This document shows, piece by piece, positions 1 through 8,775 of a stretch of DNA of 64,000 bases. The stretch comes from Fibrobacteraceae bacterium. Lineage in GTDB: Bacteria; Fibrobacterota; Fibrobacteria; Fibrobacterales; Fibrobacteraceae. The notes beneath the pieces were generated by a model. The model did not search any database. It worked only from the letters and a program-made list of their open reading frames with translations, and was not told the DNA's origin. The stretch covers positions 60,104 through 124,103 of the forward strand of contig JAGBSH010000004.1 in assembly GCA_017631885.1 (NCBI GenBank). The letters run 5' to 3'. The stretch's first letter is position 1; every line of letters starts with the position of its first letter. Both the position numbers and the translations under genes were made by a program.

Positions 1-509
1 GTTATAGTTCTATAAGTAATGCAGGGGATTCCTTAACAGTAATTTTTGTGAATCGTGCAGAAAATGCCGCACAGAATGTTGAACTTTCATTGAAGAATTT
101 TGAAGTAAATCCTGGTGAAGTAACAACACTTACACTTTCTGAACTTGTAGGGGAAACATTTGTTTCTCATACACAAAACGCTTTGAAAAAAGGAACAGCA
201 GAAGTTTTGAATAATAAAGTTTCTTTAGCACTTCCGGCAAAATCTATTACAGCTGTTTTATTTAAAACAGAAACACCAACAGAGAAGTTGAATCCTTTTG
301 TTAAAGGAATGGAATATCACGTTGCAACACAAGGAAGAAATATTTTAGTGAGAGGTATTTTAAAACAGACTCATTATACTTTGAGCAATGTGCTTGGGCA
401 AGTTGTTGCAAATGGTATAGCTGATAATACGTTAAATATAAGTGTTCCTAATGCGGGCAAATATATTTTAAGTATTGATAAAAAGAGTTATATACTAAAT
501 GTGAAATAA
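1..509 (+). CDS. C-terminal end of a GH44-like glycoside hydrolase (partial)
   Basis: This reading frame is open from the first base of the window, so it is the 3' end of a longer gene. It closely resembles the C-terminal part of the GH44-like enzyme at 54630-56582: both carry the stretch SAYSSI.A.GDSLTVI, then GETFVSH, then LPAKSITA. That region corresponds to the beta-sandwich that follows the catalytic barrel. The last ~70 residues (YHVATQGRNILVRG to YILNVK) have the look of a type-IX-secretion-like C-terminal sorting domain, with a Gly-Lys-Tyr-x-Leu turn near the end. The catalytic residues lie outside the window, so the family call is by homology to the complete paralogue only. A strong hairpin terminator follows directly. 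Confidence 0.72.
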   Translation, partial: YSSISNAGDSLTVIFVNRAENAAQNVELSLKNFEVNPGEVTTLTLSELVGETFVSHTQNALKKGTAEVLNNKVSLALPAKSITAVLFKTETPTEKLNPFVKGMEYHVATQGRNILVRGILKQTHYTLSNVLGQVVANGIADNTLNISVPNAGKYILSIDKKSYILNVK

Positions 510-513
510 AAAA

Positions 514-552
514 GATTCCGTTGGTTAGTGAAGCTAACCAACGGATTTTTTA
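514..552. terminator. Bidirectional rho-independent terminator
   Basis: Arms at 518-528 and 534-544 pair perfectly around a 5-nt loop, with an A-run before and a T-run after. It sits between two convergent genes and can serve both. Confidence 0.85.
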
Positions 553-562
553 ATGATGCTTT

Positions 563-1828
563 TTAAAATAAGCGAGTAATTGATTTTTTCGTTTTACTTG
601 GTTGGACAATTGCTGCTGAAAAATTTTTATAATCAAAAGCAGCAGAGAGTTTGTCTAAGATTTTTTTGTTGTCTAGATTTTGAAAAGATTCTTTGACTTT
701 ATCAATAGTTTGATAAGAGCCAAAGTGTAATGTGTGTTCGGCAAGGCGTAGTAAACGTTTTTCTGTATTATCAGAACCAATTTCTAAAGAGCCTAAAATG
801 CCGCGCTTGGTGCGTTTCAGTTCGTTTTCAGAAAAACCATTTTCCATGAATTTTTGAAATTCATCTTTAGTGAGTTGGAATGCTTTTTCAAGTTTATTTG
901 GATCAGTTGCAAGTGCAATGCTGAAGCCATAAGAATCAGAAAATACATCGGTTGTCGAATAAACAGAATAAGCAAGTCCATGTTCTTCACGGATTTTTTG
1001 AAAAAGTCTAGAAGACATCCCTGCTCCAAAGGCAACATTAAAGAGAGAGAGTATATATCGGAAATCTGTAGAAAGATTTTCTTTTTTAAAACTAGTTCCA
1101 AACACAAGGCTAGATTGTTGTAAATCTGGTTTTGAAGAAATGCGTAGTGATGGTGTTATGGAATAATCGTTTTGAAATTTTTTTGCAGCTGATTTTTTGC
1201 TATGAAAGAGTTGTTTACATTTTTCAACTAGTTTTTCATGATTGATATTGCCTGCGGCACAGACATAGAGAGGTATTTCTGAAATAACTTGTTCTCTATA
1301 TTTTAAAAGAGCTTCTTCTGTTAAACGACGGACAGAAGATACTGTCCCGGCGATAGGCGACGACAAGCCACATGTTGAATAATGAGTCGCATAAAAAAGA
1401 TCTGCAGCGCATTCTTCTGCGATGTCTTCATAGCTTCTGATTTCTTCAATTATAACTTTGCGTTCTTTAGAAATATCTTTTTTGGCAAAAAGAGGTTCCA
1501 TTATCATATCTGCCATAACTTCTAAAGCGAGGAACGTGTCTTTGGGAACGACTTGGGCATAAAATCCAGTTTCTTGCCTTGTGGTGTAGGCTTCGAGTTG
1601 GCCGCCTCTGTCTTCTAAAGCGCTTGCTATTTCAAAAGCCGTTCTATTTTTTGTTCCTTTAAAAACAAGATGTTCGTAAAAATGACTAAGGCCACTATTT
1701 TCTTTGCTTTCGTGACGAGAGCCTCTAGGAATCCAAATACCTATAGCTACTGAATGAGCGGATGGCATTTTATCTGTTAATATGGTGATGCCATTTTTAA
1801 GTTTTGTTTTTTGGATTTCTTGTTGCAT
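563..1828 (-). CDS. M16 family zinc metallopeptidase (insulinase/PqqL-like)
   Basis: A 421-residue protein with the inverted zinc motif HFYEH in a GLSHFYEHLVFKGT context about 50 residues from the start, which is diagnostic of family M16. The downstream third ligand region (EE near the ERKVIIEEIRSYED segment) is also present, and the length fits a single-chain, processing-protease-like member such as B. subtilis YmxG. No signal peptide is seen, so it is probably cytoplasmic. I chose the ATG at 1828 because AAGGA lies 6 nt upstream; a longer in-frame extension to 1963 has no homology. The gene stands alone, convergent with the GH44-like fragment and divergent from the xylanase. The substrate is unknown. 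Confidence 0.88.
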   Translation of the reverse strand: MQQEIQKTKLKNGITILTDKMPSAHSVAIGIWIPRGSRHESKENSGLSHFYEHLVFKGTKNRTAFEIASALEDRGGQLEAYTTRQETGFYAQVVPKDTFLALEVMADMIMEPLFAKKDISKERKVIIEEIRSYEDIAEECAADLFYATHYSTCGLSSPIAGTVSSVRRLTEEALLKYREQVISEIPLYVCAAGNINHEKLVEKCKQLFHSKKSAAKKFQNDYSITPSLRISSKPDLQQSSLVFGTSFKKENLSTDFRYILSLFNVAFGAGMSSRLFQKIREEHGLAYSVYSTTDVFSDSYGFSIALATDPNKLEKAFQLTKDEFQKFMENGFSENELKRTKRGILGSLEIGSDNTEKRLLRLAEHTLHFGSYQTIDKVKESFQNLDNKKILDKLSAAFDYKNFSAAIVQPSKTKKSITRLF

Positions 1829-1954
1829 GAATTCCTTAGTTTTTATTCGATATTCTTTAGAACAAAGATAATATCTTTTCAGTAAGTGTCGGTGTTTGCC
1901 TGAGTAGCGAGAGGGTAGCGGAAAATGACTTTGTGCTTTTTTTTTCGGAAAGGT

Positions 1955-1989
1955 GATTTTCAAAACGCGTTTTGAAAATCGTCGACAAA
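1955..1989 (+). repeat. 26-bp perfect palindrome followed by GTCGACAAA
   Basis: Positions 1955-1980 are a perfect 13+13 palindrome (GATTTTCAAAACG and its complement), followed at once by GTCGACAAAG. A similar arrangement with a different palindrome recurs at 54242-54272 and, on the other strand, at 8651-8690. It lies in the divergent spacer between the M16 peptidase and the xylanase. Function is unknown. Confidence 0.6.
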
Positions 1990-2149
1990 GTCAGTTGAAG
2001 CGAGGGAGAGACTTCTCCCTTTTGTTATCAAATCTTTACTTTTAAGGTGGGGGTATGGATATATTGTCAATGGAAATTTATTCCAGCTTGGAATAAAAGG
2101 AGTTTTTAGAAAATATCTTTTTGTTAATTCATTAAAAAAGGATGAGATT

Positions 2150-3970
2150 ATGAAGAAGTTATTTCTTTCAGCATTGGCTTTATCTTGCGTTTTTTCTACG
2201 CAAGCTTTGGCAGGGTTGGCTGATAATGCAGCTAAATTCGTGGGTAATATCACTACCCGTGGGCAAGTTCGCTCTGATTTTGGAGATTATTGGAACCAAA
2301 TTACCGCAGAAAATGAATGTAAATGGGCTTCTATCGAAGGGACTCGCGGTAATTACAATTGGAGTGGTTGTGATGCTGCGTATAACTGGGCAAAACAGAA
2401 TGGTGGACATTTTAAATTTCATGCTCTTGTCTGGGGCTCGCAATACCCTAATTGGTTGAATGGTTTGAGTGTTGAAGAAACCAAAAAGGCTATTACGGCA
2501 TGGTTTGATGCAGTTGCTGAGCGCTATCCGGACCTTGAAATGATTGACGTGGTTAACGAAGCTATCAGAACTGGAAATGGTCAATACCATTCTGGTTATG
2601 GTAACAATAACAATATTATTCCTGCACTTGGTGGCGATAATAATGGCGATTATAACTTTGTAACGACAGCATTTAAAATGGCTCGTGAACGTTGGCCGAA
2701 TGCTATTTTGATTTATAACGATTATAATACGGTTCAATGGCAAAAGAACGAAGGTATTCAATTGATTCAGACCATTCTCAAAAATGGTGCTCCAGTTGAT
2801 GCTTATGGTTTACAAGCTCACGATATGATGAGCCAAGGTGGTGGCGCTGGCGGTACTGGTGGCGGCGGCACTTGCTTGAATATTAATACGCTTAAATCTG
2901 TTATTGAAGAAATTTGGGAAAAGACTCAGATTCCTATGTACATTTCAGAATATGATATTGCGACAAGTGATGATAATGTCCAAAAGCAATGTTATCAAGA
3001 GCAGATTTCTTACTTTATGGAAAATGAACATATTGCTGGTATTACTCTTTGGGGCTATATCTATGGCGCTACATGGACAACTGATGGTAACTCTGGTATT
3101 ATCAGAGATGGTCAAGATCGTCCAGCTATGACTTGGCTTAAAGAATATTTGTCTAAAAATACTGGTAATAATACTACAGGCCTTACTGGTGGCGAACCTG
3201 TTGAACCTGTGCCACAAGCTCCTTATAATGGTAGTGCTGCTAAAGCTCCTGGAAAAATTGAAGCGGAACATTTTGATATTGCTGGTGTTGGTAAAGGCAA
3301 TAACTCTTATAGCGATGGCAATACAGAAAACCAAGGTGATGCTGATTTCCGTGTAGATGAACCTATTGATATTTATAAAGGTGGAACAGGCATGGTTCTT
3401 GGTTATACAGAACCAGGTGAATGGTTAGAATATACTGTAAACTTTGATACAGAAGGTGCTTATTCTTTCTTTGCTAATGTTTCCGCTGGTAATGAAGGTT
3501 CTAGCTTGAATCTTTATATTGACGATGCTTTGGTTATTGAAGAACTCGCTATTCCACAGACTGGCGAAGAAAATTGGGATACATATGAAAAAGTTGGTGC
3601 TCAAATTGCAAAAATTTCTAAAGGCGAACATGTTGTGAAGTTAGAAGTTGTTGGTGGCTATTTCAACATTGACTACTTGACATTTGTTGCTGGCGCTAAT
3701 GCTGAAGATCCAGAACCAAATCCTGGTGTCGGCGGAGGTGCTAATGAAGATCCATCAGCTATTGCTGGCCAGTTGCATTTGAATGTGAATAAGCTTGGTC
3801 AATATGATGTCTTTGATATGCAAGGTGTTTATGTTGGTCGCTTAAGTGCTTATTCTATGGAACAAGCTGTTTCTACAGTAAAACATAGCGACTTTATTTC
3901 TGCTAAGGGTACATACTTTATCAAGTCTAGAAATACTGGTAAAGTTCAATCCATTCGTTTAGTTCGCTAA
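2150..3970 (+). CDS. Secreted endo-beta-1,4-xylanase, GH10-CBM6 with C-terminal sorting domain
   Basis: The protein has 606 residues. A signal peptide occupies residues 1-21 (ends TQALA). The GH10 catalytic domain spans about 22-335, with the acid/base Glu137 in DVVNEAI and the nucleophile Glu267 in YISEYDI. A Gly-rich loop (QGGGAGGTGGGG) is inserted between them. A linker leads to a CBM6-type module at about 366-505 (KIEAEHF start, GEWLEYTV core, FNIDYLTF end). The last ~65 residues form a basic C-terminal domain typical of Fibrobacter secreted enzymes. This architecture matches the Fibrobacter GH10-CBM6 xylanases that act on arabinoxylan outside the cell. AAAGGATGA precedes the start, and a hairpin terminator follows. 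It appears to be monocistronic. Confidence 0.93.
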   Translation: MKKLFLSALALSCVFSTQALAGLADNAAKFVGNITTRGQVRSDFGDYWNQITAENECKWASIEGTRGNYNWSGCDAAYNWAKQNGGHFKFHALVWGSQYPNWLNGLSVEETKKAITAWFDAVAERYPDLEMIDVVNEAIRTGNGQYHSGYGNNNNIIPALGGDNNGDYNFVTTAFKMARERWPNAILIYNDYNTVQWQKNEGIQLIQTILKNGAPVDAYGLQAHDMMSQGGGAGGTGGGGTCLNINTLKSVIEEIWEKTQIPMYISEYDIATSDDNVQKQCYQEQISYFMENEHIAGITLWGYIYGATWTTDGNSGIIRDGQDRPAMTWLKEYLSKNTGNNTTGLTGGEPVEPVPQAPYNGSAAKAPGKIEAEHFDIAGVGKGNNSYSDGNTENQGDADFRVDEPIDIYKGGTGMVLGYTEPGEWLEYTVNFDTEGAYSFFANVSAGNEGSSLNLYIDDALVIEELAIPQTGEENWDTYEKVGAQIAKISKGEHVVKLEVVGGYFNIDYLTFVAGANAEDPEPNPGVGGGANEDPSAIAGQLHLNVNKLGQYDVFDMQGVYVGRLSAYSMEQAVSTVKHSDFISAKGTYFIKSRNTGKVQSIRLVR

Positions 3971-3998
3971 GATTAAAAAGACTTTCTCCAAACACCGA

Positions 3999-4027
3999 AT
4001 CCCCGAGCATTTGCTCGGGGATTTCTT
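3999..4027 (+). terminator. Terminator of the GH10 xylanase gene
   Basis: CCCCGAGCA at 4001-4009 pairs with TGCTCGGGG at 4012-4020, followed by ATTTCTTG. The T-run is short but the stem is strong. Confidence 0.7.
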
Positions 4028-4068
4028 GTGTAAGTTTTCTTGATGTGTTTGATTTTGCTTTTAAAAAA

Positions 4069-4629
4069 TTAAACTATTGATTTACCATCACTAAAAGCGT
4101 TCCCTACCCGAGAACCTAAAGCATAATAACCATGACTTGCAGGATCATAGCAAACAACATCTAACTTTTCAATTAAGAGATTTCCCTTTTCATCTAAAGT
4201 TTTTTCGTCTGCAGAAACGTTTACGATTTCAGCAAGCATAAGTTCTGATTCTTCATTATAACTTATAAATTTGCATTCTAATGCAAGTGGAAGTTCGGCA
4301 ATTAAAGGCGCATCTACAAATTCGCTTTTTACGGCGGTTAAACCAGATTTTTCAAATTTGTTTTTGACTTTATTTCCAGAATTAATACCTAAATAATCTA
4401 AAACTTTTATGTTTTTAGCAGTTGCCATACTCACAGTAAAGGCTTTTCGTTTAAGAATATTAGGTACGGTTTTATGGCTTTGTGCTATGTAAATAGCTAT
4501 TTGATTGGTGTCACTTATAGAACCCCATGCAGCTACCATTGCGTTGACAGAGTTGTCTTCGTTGTAAGTGGCAATTATTAAAGCAGGTTGTGGGCAAAGA
4601 TAAGTTTTAATACCGAGATTTTTTCGCAT
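4069..4629 (-). CDS. Flavin reductase-like FMN-binding protein
   Basis: A 186-residue protein of the flavin-reductase-like fold. Recognisable parts are the N-terminal P-ALIIATYNEDNSVNAMVAAWGSI strand-loop that binds FMN, and the SHKT..N and FTVSMAT segments that follow. The C-terminal region (YALGSRVGNAFSDGKS) is usual for this group of small FMN-binding proteins. Family members reduce free flavin with NAD(P)H or bind FMN tightly; the partner oxidase cannot be told from the context. It has no signal peptide. AGGTT upstream of the ATG is a weak ribosome site. It stands alone next to a repeat-rich spacer. Confidence 0.8.
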   Translation of the reverse strand: MRKNLGIKTYLCPQPALIIATYNEDNSVNAMVAAWGSISDTNQIAIYIAQSHKTVPNILKRKAFTVSMATAKNIKVLDYLGINSGNKVKNKFEKSGLTAVKSEFVDAPLIAELPLALECKFISYNEESELMLAEIVNVSADEKTLDEKGNLLIEKLDVVCYDPASHGYYALGSRVGNAFSDGKSIV

Positions 4630-5416
4630 ATAGAACCTATTTGTTTTAAGTTTCTTTTATAAAATAACAAATACTTGTTATGCAATTACATGGCTTGCAA
4701 AGATAATACACGCGCGCAAGTGGCAAGAATCGCTCAAGTGTAAAAAAGTTGTCATCGCGAACGTAGTGTGGCGATCTACTTGCGAAAAGATTGCTTCCAC
4801 CACGCCACAAGTGTGGCTCGTGGCAGGCTTACATTTAGGCTTCGCAAAAAAATCTTTTCACTCCATCGCGAGTGACAAGAAGCGTAGGCAAAAATTGCGA
4901 GTGACAATGAAAAAAATAAAATCCCTCGTAAAACAACATTTTTAAACATCAAAGCACACTTAAAATTAAGTTGCAATAGCGTCGGCCAAGGAAGGGGAGG
5001 CTTGGAGGGGACCGTGCGGCCTTCGCAACTCCGAGCCGGGTCTTCTCCAAAGAAAATGAAAAAAGAAATACATTACTAACAGATGGCCACGTCGTCTTAA
5101 AAGACTCCTCGCCATGACAAGTTGTTTTTCCGCGACACTCGCTTGTAGAATTTCAAAGAAACTCATTGCGCTCGGTCATGTCAGATTGAGCAAGCTCATC
5201 TGCCGCGACACTCGCTTGTAGAATTTTATAAAGTCAGTTTTTTGAGGGAAATCTGATGATTGCTATTTGATTTTTCTTTTGTTAGATTCTTTTTTAGCAT
5301 AAATTGCTGTGTTTTTTTTGATATTATTTTTGCTCTTTTCTCACGAGCAAGCTTTTATATATTCACAAACTTCCCCTTTTAGGGCTTTTCGCTAGTATTA
5401 GTGAAAGGAAATAATT
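4630..5416. repeat. Repeat-rich non-coding spacer with REP-like elements
   Basis: There is no convincing gene in these ~790 bases. Positions 4748-4777 hold a REP-like unit (GTTGTCATCGCGAACG core) that recurs at 20486-20515 and inverted at 54495-54523. A 20-nt unit starting CCGCGACACTCGCTTG occurs twice, near 5137-5160 and 5202-5226. A GC-rich stretch at 4980-5100 interrupts AT-rich DNA. Short open frames here (for example 4776-4976 and 4966-5166, minus strand) are translations of the repeats and are not believed. The final ~180 bases are AT-rich and probably contain the promoter of the next gene. Confidence 0.6.
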
Positions 5417-6604
5417 ATGAAAAAACAAAATGTGAGTAATGTTGAGAGAATCAGAGAAAGTTATAAAGGGCGTCCTTATTTAGACCCTACATACGACCCT
5501 GCTTTTAAGGAATTTTTTGATGATGAAACGACTTTAAAAGAGTTTTTGAATCATCTGCTTCACTTAGAAGGCAAGGAAAAAATCGAACAATTAACATTTT
5601 CTTTTGATAATCATTTGAGATTAAGAACGCCGTATTTGAAAGAAATTGTGTTTGATATTTATGCAACAACAGCTTCTGGGCGCTTTATTAATATTGAAAT
5701 GCAGCGGGCGAATCATTCTTTTTTCCTTGATAGGGTGATTTTATACAATGCGTTTCTTACTATTAATGCAAAGCAAAGTTTAGAAAGGTCTTTAGATTTT
5801 CAAGCATTGCGAGATTTTGAAAAACAACACAAACTATATGAATTACCAGAAACTATTTCTATTTGGGTTTGTAATTTTGACTTAAAAGAAACAAATGGTA
5901 AATATATTGATACTTGGAATCTTTATAGTGACGCTGCTATAAGGGAAGGCAATGCTATACCAATTACTCAAAAAAATAAATATATTATAGTTAACTTAAC
6001 GAGATTTACAAAATCATTGAAGGAAATCAAAAATCCAGAAGATGCTTGGTTGTATTTGCTGAAAAATGCTGGAAAATTTGATAAAATTCAGGAGTTTGAA
6101 AATTTCGCGCTTGATTCTGCTTTGGAACGTATTCGGGTAGATTTTGCAGGTGAAGAACTTTTAAATGCTCAGGAGTCATCTATGCTTACTCAAGGAGAAA
6201 TTAACTGTCGTTTGGCGGAGATAGCGCTCAAAACGGAAGAATTTCAACGCAAGAATGAAGCGTTCCTGCAGCAAAGTAAAGCATTCCAGCAGCAAAGTAA
6301 AGCATTTCAACAGCAAAAAGAGGAATTCCAGCAGCAAAAAGAGGAATTCCAACGCAAGAGTGAGGAATTAAATCACAAGACCGAAGAATTCCAACGCAAG
6401 AGTGAGGAATTAAATCACAAGACTGAAGAATTCCAACGCAAGTCAGAAAAATTGCGACTTGAAAAAGAAAAAATGAATGTGGAATATCAAAAGATATTTG
6501 CTGAAAAACATGCGATGGCAAAGGCTCTTTTACAAGATGGAGTTGCAATAGAAGTTATTGCCAAGAATTTTGGTCTTTCTGTAGAGGAAATCAGAGCATT
6601 GTGA
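5417..6604 (+). CDS. Rpn-family PD-(D/E)XK nuclease/transposase-like protein with heptad-repeat coiled coil
   Basis: A 395-residue protein. Residues ~19-240 match the Rpn/'PD-(D/E)XK nuclease family transposase' fold: the opening DPTYDPAFKEFF, then Asp80 in FDIYATT and Glu94-x-Gln96 in INIEMQ, which are the expected catalytic positions. Residues ~272-355 are about twelve back-to-back 7-residue units (KTEEFQR, KSEELNH, QSKAFQQ) that predict a long parallel coiled coil. The C-terminus (AKALLQDGVAIEVIAKNFGLSVEEI) is the short helix-turn-helix-like tail common in this family. Known relatives promote RecA-independent recombination. It is monocistronic, with AAAGGAAATAATT before the ATG. Confidence 0.85.
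   Translation: MKKQNVSNVERIRESYKGRPYLDPTYDPAFKEFFDDETTLKEFLNHLLHLEGKEKIEQLTFSFDNHLRLRTPYLKEIVFDIYATTASGRFINIEMQRANHSFFLDRVILYNAFLTINAKQSLERSLDFQALRDFEKQHKLYELPETISIWVCNFDLKETNGKYIDTWNLYSDAAIREGNAIPITQKNKYIIVNLTRFTKSLKEIKNPEDAWLYLLKNAGKFDKIQEFENFALDSALERIRVDFAGEELLNAQESSMLTQGEINCRLAEIALKTEEFQRKNEAFLQQSKAFQQQSKAFQQQKEEFQQQKEEFQRKSEELNHKTEEFQRKSEELNHKTEEFQRKSEKLRLEKEKMNVEYQKIFAEKHAMAKALLQDGVAIEVIAKNFGLSVEEIRAL
6228..6450 (+). repeat. 21/42-bp coding minisatellite inside the Rpn-like gene
   Basis: DNA repeats in 21-bp steps that encode single heptads. The cleanest part is two consecutive 42-bp units starting at GAATTCCAACGCAAG (about 6343 and 6385), differing by a single C/T. Being a multiple of 21 bp, gain or loss of units keeps the frame and lengthens or shortens the coiled coil. 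Confidence 0.85.
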
Positions 6605-6640
6605 AAATTTGTTAATGGTAAAAAACATTAGAGTAAAAAA

Positions 6641-6666
6641 AATCCCGCCTTGGCGGGATTCTTTAA
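6641..6666. terminator. Bidirectional terminator
   Basis: AATCCCGCC at 6641-6649 pairs with GGCGGGATT at 6652-6660, with an A-run before and CTTTAATTTT after. It lies between the convergent Rpn-like and GH5 genes. Confidence 0.8.
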
Positions 6667-6680
6667 TTTTATTGGAGAGA

Positions 6681-8561
6681 TTACTGGAGCATGATTGGGT
6701 GAGTAGTAAGAATTTTATTGGCACGGACTCGAACAATGTAACTCCCTTTTGCGAGAGAACTTAAATTAAAGGATGTTGAGCCTGCTTTTAAAATCCCATT
6801 ATAAAGTTTAGCAACGCAGAATCCGTTTAGTCCAAATATTTCAATAGAGATATTTTCAGTTTTGTTTGCATTTATTTGTAAGGTGTTATTTATGACATTC
6901 ATCTGCAAATTTTTGAAATTTTTGTGAACATCTTTTATTGCTGTAGTATTGCCAACATAGTTTTCATTGTTAAATACGATTTTAATTTCAGGAAGCATTT
7001 CTTCTGTATTTTCAAAAGAACGCCCAAAGGCATCGTATTTGTCTTCATTGAAATTCCAAAGAGTGTCTGAGCCAGCGATGAAATCATCATAAATAAGAGT
7101 TCCTGTGTAACCGGCAGCATAGTTAGCGATTATGGTGCTTAAAGTTTTGTTTCTGTCTGTTAAGCCAGAAATATCAAAGGAACAAGTTTTCTTTTCACCG
7201 GCTGGCACTACGCAAGAGCCGTCAGTTTCTGTCCAAGTCCAAGCGTCTGTGAGTTTGAAAATAAGGTATAAGTCTGCATCTTCAGAGCCATTATTTTTCA
7301 CAGTGAATGTGAGAGTATTGGCACTTGAAAGATCGAATGTTTTTTGGTATTCAATTTGAGCATTATCGGCGCCATAAGTGACAGCCATCATGCCGTTGCC
7401 TGTTGATTCTTCAATTGAGACATCTTTGATTTTTATAGATGCTTCTTCTTTTGCTGCTAATACTTTCATGGCTTCAAGAGCTGGTTCTATGGTGTAAGTG
7501 TAACCGCCAAAGTTTGCTTCGGTTTTATCACCAATGTATTGCCAAGCAAGAGCGCCAGCGTAACCACCATCAAAAGCATTGCGGTAGGCTTGTTCTGCTG
7601 TGATTTCTGTTTTGGCAGCCATGCTTGCTGTGTAAGTGGCGCCAGCCCAACCACTTGCTGGGAATTCACCAATAATCATTGGTTTTGCATCATAGCCATA
7701 GGTGGTTTGTAATTGTGCTGCCGTGTTTACAAAAGGAGAAACTGCATCTGCTTGGTAATAAGGGTAGTAATGAGTTTGGAAAAAGTCAAGTGTTCCGTTT
7801 GATTCACCACCAGCTGCAATGAGTTCTGAATCGTTCCACCATTTTTGATATTGAATGTTTACGCTGCCAGTGGAAACGAGTAATTCAGGGTTTTCGGTAT
7901 GAATCGCAGCGGCAATTTTGTTTGTGAATTTCTGAAGTGTTGCTTTTTCCAATTTTTCAGTGGTCCAGCCAACATTTGTCATGCCTTCTGGTTCGTTGAA
8001 GACTTCCCAAGTCATGAGTGCGTTGTGATTACCAATTGCTTTTACAACAGGAATTAAAACGTTGTTGATAAATGCGCTTGTGCCTTCGTCGGTGAAGAGT
8101 TTTTTGTTGGCTTCAATGTCTAATTTTTCATTGTAAAGCCCCCATTGATTTGGTTCCATAAGGTTGTGGCTAAATAAGCACATGGAAACCATAACGCCGT
8201 ATTCTTCGGCAATGTCGAGAGCTTTTTTCATATTGGCGATGGTGTTTTCTTTTAAGCCGGTTACTAAATGAGTGGTTTCGTCAATAGCAGGGCTTTGGCT
8301 CATGTTGTTGAAAAGCCACCAACGAATAGCGTTTCCGCCAGCAGCACGTGTGCCTTCAACAGCTTTTCTCCAAGCGTTTTCGTTTAAAGGAGAATCGCCA
8401 ACATCAGAGTTGTAATCTGACCAAGCTAAGTTAGTGCCAGAAAAGAAAATCTTTTTACCGTTATAAAGAATGTCGGTTCCGCTTACGGTTAAACCAGGCG
8501 CTGCATAAGCAGAAATTCCAATAATGGATGTGGCTAAAATAGCCTTTAAAATTTTATTCAT
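6681..8561 (-). CDS. Secreted GH5 family hydrolase, probable beta-mannanase, with C-terminal sorting domain
   Basis: A 626-residue protein with a signal peptide at residues 1-20 (ends SAYA). The GH5 barrel spans about 22-375, with acid/base Glu190 in TWEVFNEPEG and nucleophile Glu299 in MIIGEFPAS. The NGKKIFFSGTNLAW opening and the HYYPYY segment resemble GH5 mannan endo-beta-mannosidases, but the subfamily cannot be fixed by eye and a glucanase is possible. Residues ~385-510 form a beta-sandwich like a carbohydrate-binding module. The last ~75 residues (ISIEIFGLNG to LAKGSYIVRVRA) are a type-IX-like sorting domain. The ATG at 8561 is preferred over an upstream TTG because GGAGA precedes it by 5 nt. 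Confidence 0.88.
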   Translation of the reverse strand: MNKILKAILATSIIGISAYAAPGLTVSGTDILYNGKKIFFSGTNLAWSDYNSDVGDSPLNENAWRKAVEGTRAAGGNAIRWWLFNNMSQSPAIDETTHLVTGLKENTIANMKKALDIAEEYGVMVSMCLFSHNLMEPNQWGLYNEKLDIEANKKLFTDEGTSAFINNVLIPVVKAIGNHNALMTWEVFNEPEGMTNVGWTTEKLEKATLQKFTNKIAAAIHTENPELLVSTGSVNIQYQKWWNDSELIAAGGESNGTLDFFQTHYYPYYQADAVSPFVNTAAQLQTTYGYDAKPMIIGEFPASGWAGATYTASMAAKTEITAEQAYRNAFDGGYAGALAWQYIGDKTEANFGGYTYTIEPALEAMKVLAAKEEASIKIKDVSIEESTGNGMMAVTYGADNAQIEYQKTFDLSSANTLTFTVKNNGSEDADLYLIFKLTDAWTWTETDGSCVVPAGEKKTCSFDISGLTDRNKTLSTIIANYAAGYTGTLIYDDFIAGSDTLWNFNEDKYDAFGRSFENTEEMLPEIKIVFNNENYVGNTTAIKDVHKNFKNLQMNVINNTLQINANKTENISIEIFGLNGFCVAKLYNGILKAGSTSFNLSSLAKGSYIVRVRANKILTTHPIMLQ

Positions 8562-8647
8562 ACAAATCTCCAAACAAACCCCATAATGGGGGTATTTTTT
8601 AAATCTAATTTATTTGAAGTTAGAAGTTGTTTTTATTTTCATTACAT

Positions 8648-8690
8648 AAAGGTTTGTCGACCTATTGCCAAAGGCAATTGCCATTCCTTT
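8648..8690 (-). repeat. Hairpin plus GTCGACAAA element (third copy)
   Basis: On the minus strand ATTGCC-TTT-GGCAAT is followed by AGGTCGACAAACC. The GTCGACAAA flank is shared with the elements at 1955-1989 and 54242-54272, while the palindrome itself differs. It lies between the divergent GH5 and phosphohexomutase genes. Confidence 0.5.
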
Positions 8691-8775
8691 AGAACAGGGT
8701 TTTAGTTTTTGCGATTTTGTTGTGTTTATTTTTGTTGATAATTTCTAATTTTTTGTTGTTCAACAAAGGATTTTT

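Noticed and set aside
4776..5166. Small minus-strand open frames at 4776-4976 and 4966-5166.
   Set aside because: They are translations of dispersed repeats and a GC-rich block, without ribosome sites or protein-like composition.
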